This document shows positions 5,784 through 8,636 of a stretch of 8,636 nt of DNA, in pieces (position 1 is the first letter of the stretch; every line of letters begins with the position of its first letter). The DNA is from Acidobacteriota bacterium (GTDB lineage Bacteria > Acidobacteriota > Terriglobia > Terriglobales > Acidobacteriaceae). Location of the stretch: the NCBI GenBank assembly GCA_021781075.1, contig JAJXXN010000311.1, positions 1-8,636 on the forward strand, written 5' to 3'. Made by a program: the position numbers and the translations under genes. The notes under the pieces were generated by a model. It did not search any database. It worked only from the letters and a program-made list of their open reading frames with translations, and was not told the origin of the DNA.

Positions 5784-6428
5784 GTGCTGAGCAAACTATT
5801 TGAACGCAAAGAGCAGGCGGGTGGCAACCCGAACAGCCCGCCGTTTCCGCGCTACTCCAGCGGATGGGCGGCGTTGCGCAAGCGCCTCGACGCGGAGCCC
5901 GGGTTGCGTGTGCTGGATGCGGGGCCCATCAATGCGGCCAACATCAATTACATTACCGACCATGGCCATAGTTTGTTTCTCGCCGACCTGGTACATGAGG
6001 CCTGGTCTGGCGATTTCATGACCCAAGGCGAGGGCGGACCCACGTGGGACGTGGAAAATTATCTGATGCAGGCACTGAATTTGCGCGGTCATCAATTTGA
6101 CCTTGTGCTGTTATGGACAGTGCTTGATTATCTGCCCGAGCCGCTCTTGCAGCCTGTGGTCGACCGGCTTTTTGAGGTGATGAACCCGGAAGGGCAGATT
6201 TTTTCGCTCTTCCACACGCGCACCAACGGGGAAGAGGCGGTGCACTGCCGCTTCCACCTAACACCGGGCGATGAAATCCTGGTGCAACAAGCCGAGCCTT
6301 GCCCGCTGCAAAGGGCCTTCACCAACCGCAGCGTGGAGCGGCTGTTTTCCGCCTGGTCCGGGCAGAAGTTTTTCCTGGCGCGGGACGCAATTTCAGAGGC
6401 GATTTTCACCCATCACACGGATGAGTAG
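5784..6428 (+). CDS. Divergent class I SAM-dependent methyltransferase-like protein
   Basis: A 214-residue protein starting at GTG, with GGAG five bases upstream; a nearby ATG at 5773 runs straight into a stop. The order of elements fits a Rossmann-type methyltransferase. Strand one with the SAM loop is LRVLDAGPIN (41-50), strand two ends with the acidic residue D68 (SLFLADL), strand four is FDLVLLWTVLDYLPEP (105-120), and VMNPEGQIF (132-140) precedes strand five. Motif I is unusual: the GxGxG glycines are replaced by D-A-G-P-I-N, so SAM binding is plausible but not shown. The C-terminal part (FTNRSVERLFSAW...FFLARDAISEAIF) looks like the usual final strands. There is no signal peptide, so it is probably cytoplasmic. 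The substrate is unknown. It lies between bactofilin and a hydrolase gene, spaced by 18 and 26 bases, likely in one transcript. Confidence 0.78.
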   Translation: MLSKLFERKEQAGGNPNSPPFPRYSSGWAALRKRLDAEPGLRVLDAGPINAANINYITDHGHSLFLADLVHEAWSGDFMTQGEGGPTWDVENYLMQALNLRGHQFDLVLLWTVLDYLPEPLLQPVVDRLFEVMNPEGQIFSLFHTRTNGEEAVHCRFHLTPGDEILVQQAEPCPLQRAFTNRSVERLFSAWSGQKFFLARDAISEAIFTHHTDE

Positions 6429-6454
6429 GAAAGATTTACCCAAGGAAAAAGGCG

Positions 6455-7165
6455 GTGAGTATGCGGGAATTGTTGAAAGGAACCACCGTGGGCTGGCTGG
6501 GGCACTCGGCGGTGCTTGTACAAACAAAAGCCGGCACAACCCTGTTGATCGACCCATTCATCACCGGCAATCCAAAATTCCCCGCAGGCTATGTGATGCC
6601 GGCGAAGGTGGATTACATCCTGCTGACCCACGGGCACGGAGACCACCTGGGCGACGCCGTGCAGTTGGCCACAAAATATGATGCCACGGTGGTCGCAGTC
6701 TACGAACTCGCCGCCTATGTTGCGGGCAAGGCCGGGGCCAAAATCATCGGCATGAACCTTGGCGGCTCGGTGAAGCTGGGCGACGTGACCGCCACCATGA
6801 CCGATGCCAAACACTCGGCGGGCGCGCAGGATGACAAGGGCACGCACTACACGGGCGTTGCCGCGGGCTTTGTGCTCACTATCAATGGCGGCCCGGTGCT
6901 GTACCACGCCGGCGACACGGCGGTCTTCACGGACATGAAGCTGATTGAGGAGCTGTACCATCCCGATGTGGCCATGCTGCCGATCGGCGGGCATTACACG
7001 ATGGGGCCGCGTGAGGCGGCGCTGGCTGTGAAATTCCTGAAACCGAAACTGGTGCTGCCCATCCACTACGGCACCTTTCCACCGCTCGTGGGAAGACCTG
7101 AAGAGTTGCAGGCCCTGGTGCCCGGTGTGGAAGTGGTGAAGATGGAGCCGGGCGAAAATTTGTAG
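6455..7165 (+). CDS. UPF0173-type metal-dependent hydrolase (metallo-beta-lactamase fold)
   Basis: A 236-residue MBL-fold protein of the COG2220/UPF0173 type, close to the usual length of 225-230. It begins with the characteristic GWLGHSAVLVQT...LLIDPFITGNP. Metal ligands are visible: H59-x-H61-x-D63-H64 (LTHGHGDHLGD), H120 (DAKHSAG), D154 (HAGDTAVF) and H204 (LPIHYGTF). H180 in LPIGGHYTMGP is a further conserved residue. It probably binds two metal ions and hydrolyses an unknown small ester, lactone or phosphoester; the physiological substrate of this family is not settled. The GTG at 6455 is used because AAGGA lies eight bases before it. The ATG at 6461, preceded by GGCGGTGA, is an equally good alternative and removes two residues. 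It is the last gene of the bactofilin cluster, followed directly by a hairpin terminator. Confidence 0.9.
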   Translation: MSMRELLKGTTVGWLGHSAVLVQTKAGTTLLIDPFITGNPKFPAGYVMPAKVDYILLTHGHGDHLGDAVQLATKYDATVVAVYELAAYVAGKAGAKIIGMNLGGSVKLGDVTATMTDAKHSAGAQDDKGTHYTGVAAGFVLTINGGPVLYHAGDTAVFTDMKLIEELYHPDVAMLPIGGHYTMGPREAALAVKFLKPKLVLPIHYGTFPPLVGRPEELQALVPGVEVVKMEPGENL

Positions 7166-7182
7166 TTGGTTTGCAGGGATAA

Positions 7183-7221
7183 AAAAACTCCCGCCGGGCA
7201 TTTTACCGGGCGGGAGTTTTT
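7183..7221. terminator. Bidirectional intrinsic terminator between the hydrolase gene and ilvC
   Basis: AAAAACTCCCGCC (7183-7195) pairs perfectly with GGCGGGAGTTTTT (7209-7221), a 13-pair stem around a 13-base loop. A run of T follows on the plus strand and, from the A run on the other side, also on the minus strand. It lies 18 bases after the hydrolase stop and 12 bases beyond the ilvC stop, so it can end both converging transcripts. Confidence 0.9.
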
Positions 7222-7232
7222 GTTGTTCTGAG

Positions 7233-8255
<1,023 letters not shown>

Positions 8256-8261
8256 GGTTTT

Positions 8262-8267
8262 TTCCTT
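8262..8267 (-). promoter_or_regulatory. Ribosome binding site of ilvC
   Basis: AAGGAA on the minus strand lies six bases before the ATG at 8255 and supports that start. Confidence 0.65.
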
Positions 8268-8305
8268 TTCTGGGTTTGAATGGTGTGCGGTTGGTGAGCC
8301 CGCGT

Positions 8306-8318
8306 TGAACCTGGTTCA
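8306..8318. repeat. Short palindrome at the ilvN-ilvC junction
   Basis: TGAACC-T-GGTTCA is a 13-base inverted repeat that includes the ilvN stop codon. It is too short and T-poor for a terminator. It may form a minor mRNA hairpin between two co-transcribed genes or be chance. Confidence 0.3.
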
Positions 8319-8636
8319 GCTTGCCTGTGGCTGGTTGGCGAGGCCCACGCGCATGGCGTGCTCCACGCTGCTGGTGTGCTGCCCGCGCCGCATCGTCATC
8401 TTGCCGCTGCGGCAGGTCTCGAGCACGCAGTTTTCCTCTTCATTCAACACTTCAATGAGGCCTTCAATCTTGCTTTCGACGCCGGTGATTTCGATCATCA
8501 GCGATTCGGGCGCGAGATCGACAATGCGCGCGCGGAAGACCTCGGCCAGCTCAAAGACGCGGGACCGGGTGACCGGCGTGACGCGGACCTTGATGAGGGC
8601 AAGCTCGCGCGTGACCGCGGGCGACTTGGCGACGTC
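8316..8636 (-). CDS. ilvN: Acetolactate synthase small (regulatory) subunit, 3' part
   Basis: Cut by the right window edge; 106 C-terminal residues are visible. The frame is open from base 8636, and the internal ATG at 8498 is not the true start because family sequence continues upstream: VTRELALIKVRVTPVTRSRV, then FELAEVFRARIVDLAPESLM, then IEITGVESKIEGLIEVL. These match the end of the ACT domain and the C-terminal ALS-small domain of IlvN/IlvH, which activates the catalytic subunit and confers feedback inhibition by branched-chain amino acids. The N-terminal ACT residues, about 70, lie outside. The tail is slightly unusual: NEEENCVLETCRSGKMTMRRG takes the place of the common form with F/Y-G-I-x-E-x-x-R-T-G, and it runs about 20 residues past the conserved R-G. 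ilvC follows after 60 bases, as in many ilvBNC operons. Confidence 0.92.
   Translation of the reverse strand, partial: DVAKSPAVTRELALIKVRVTPVTRSRVFELAEVFRARIVDLAPESLMIEITGVESKIEGLIEVLNEEENCVLETCRSGKMTMRRGQHTSSVEHAMRVGLANQPQAS

Noticed and set aside
6413..7201. Minus-strand open frame (262 residues) opposite the MBL hydrolase gene
   Set aside because: Antisense shadow: His/Gln/Arg-rich, no motif, and it runs through the terminator hairpin.

Overview
The window is a gene-dense, GC-rich piece of bacterial chromosome with ten protein-coding genes, two of them cut by the window ends. I see no rRNA, tRNA, CRISPR array, transposase, integrase or phage gene. The best guess for the source is an acidobacterium or close relative. 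This rests on family resemblance, not on a marker gene: a secreted 271-residue protein of a type I associate with Acidobacteriota, a short bactofilin paired with a methyltransferase that has an unusual motif I, and a lipoprotein resembling DUF4382/DUF5666 proteins.

Left part (1-2625, + strand): the 3' end of mazG (NTP pyrophosphohydrolase), a GNAT acyltransferase whose ATG overlaps the mazG stop codon, and an enolase-superfamily enzyme of the o-succinylbenzoate synthase / N-succinylamino acid racemase group with all its catalytic residues. The acyltransferase-racemase pair recalls the Geobacillus pathway that turns D-amino acids into L-amino acids through N-succinyl intermediates. The hydrolase that would complete that pathway is not in the window.

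Middle part (2615-4984, - strand): a secreted protein of unknown function whose 3' end overlaps the racemase gene by 11 bases, and a very methionine-rich (about 10 percent) lipoprotein. A strong GC-rich hairpin lies between them. A 433-base divergent intergenic region (4985-5417) follows, with promoter-like elements facing both ways.

Right of centre (5418-7165, + strand): a compact cluster of bactofilin, a divergent class I methyltransferase and a UPF0173-type metallo-beta-lactamase-fold hydrolase. It ends at a clear hairpin terminator (7183-7221) that can serve both strands.

Right end (7233-8636, - strand): ilvC (ketol-acid reductoisomerase, all catalytic residues present), preceded by the 3' part of ilvN (acetolactate synthase small subunit). 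This is the usual branched-chain amino acid order ilvN-ilvC.

The ilv and mazG genes are ordinary housekeeping genes. The parts most worth a second look are the acyltransferase/racemase pair, the methionine-rich lipoprotein and the bactofilin-methyltransferase-hydrolase cluster. I did not find an obvious new defence or mobile system.
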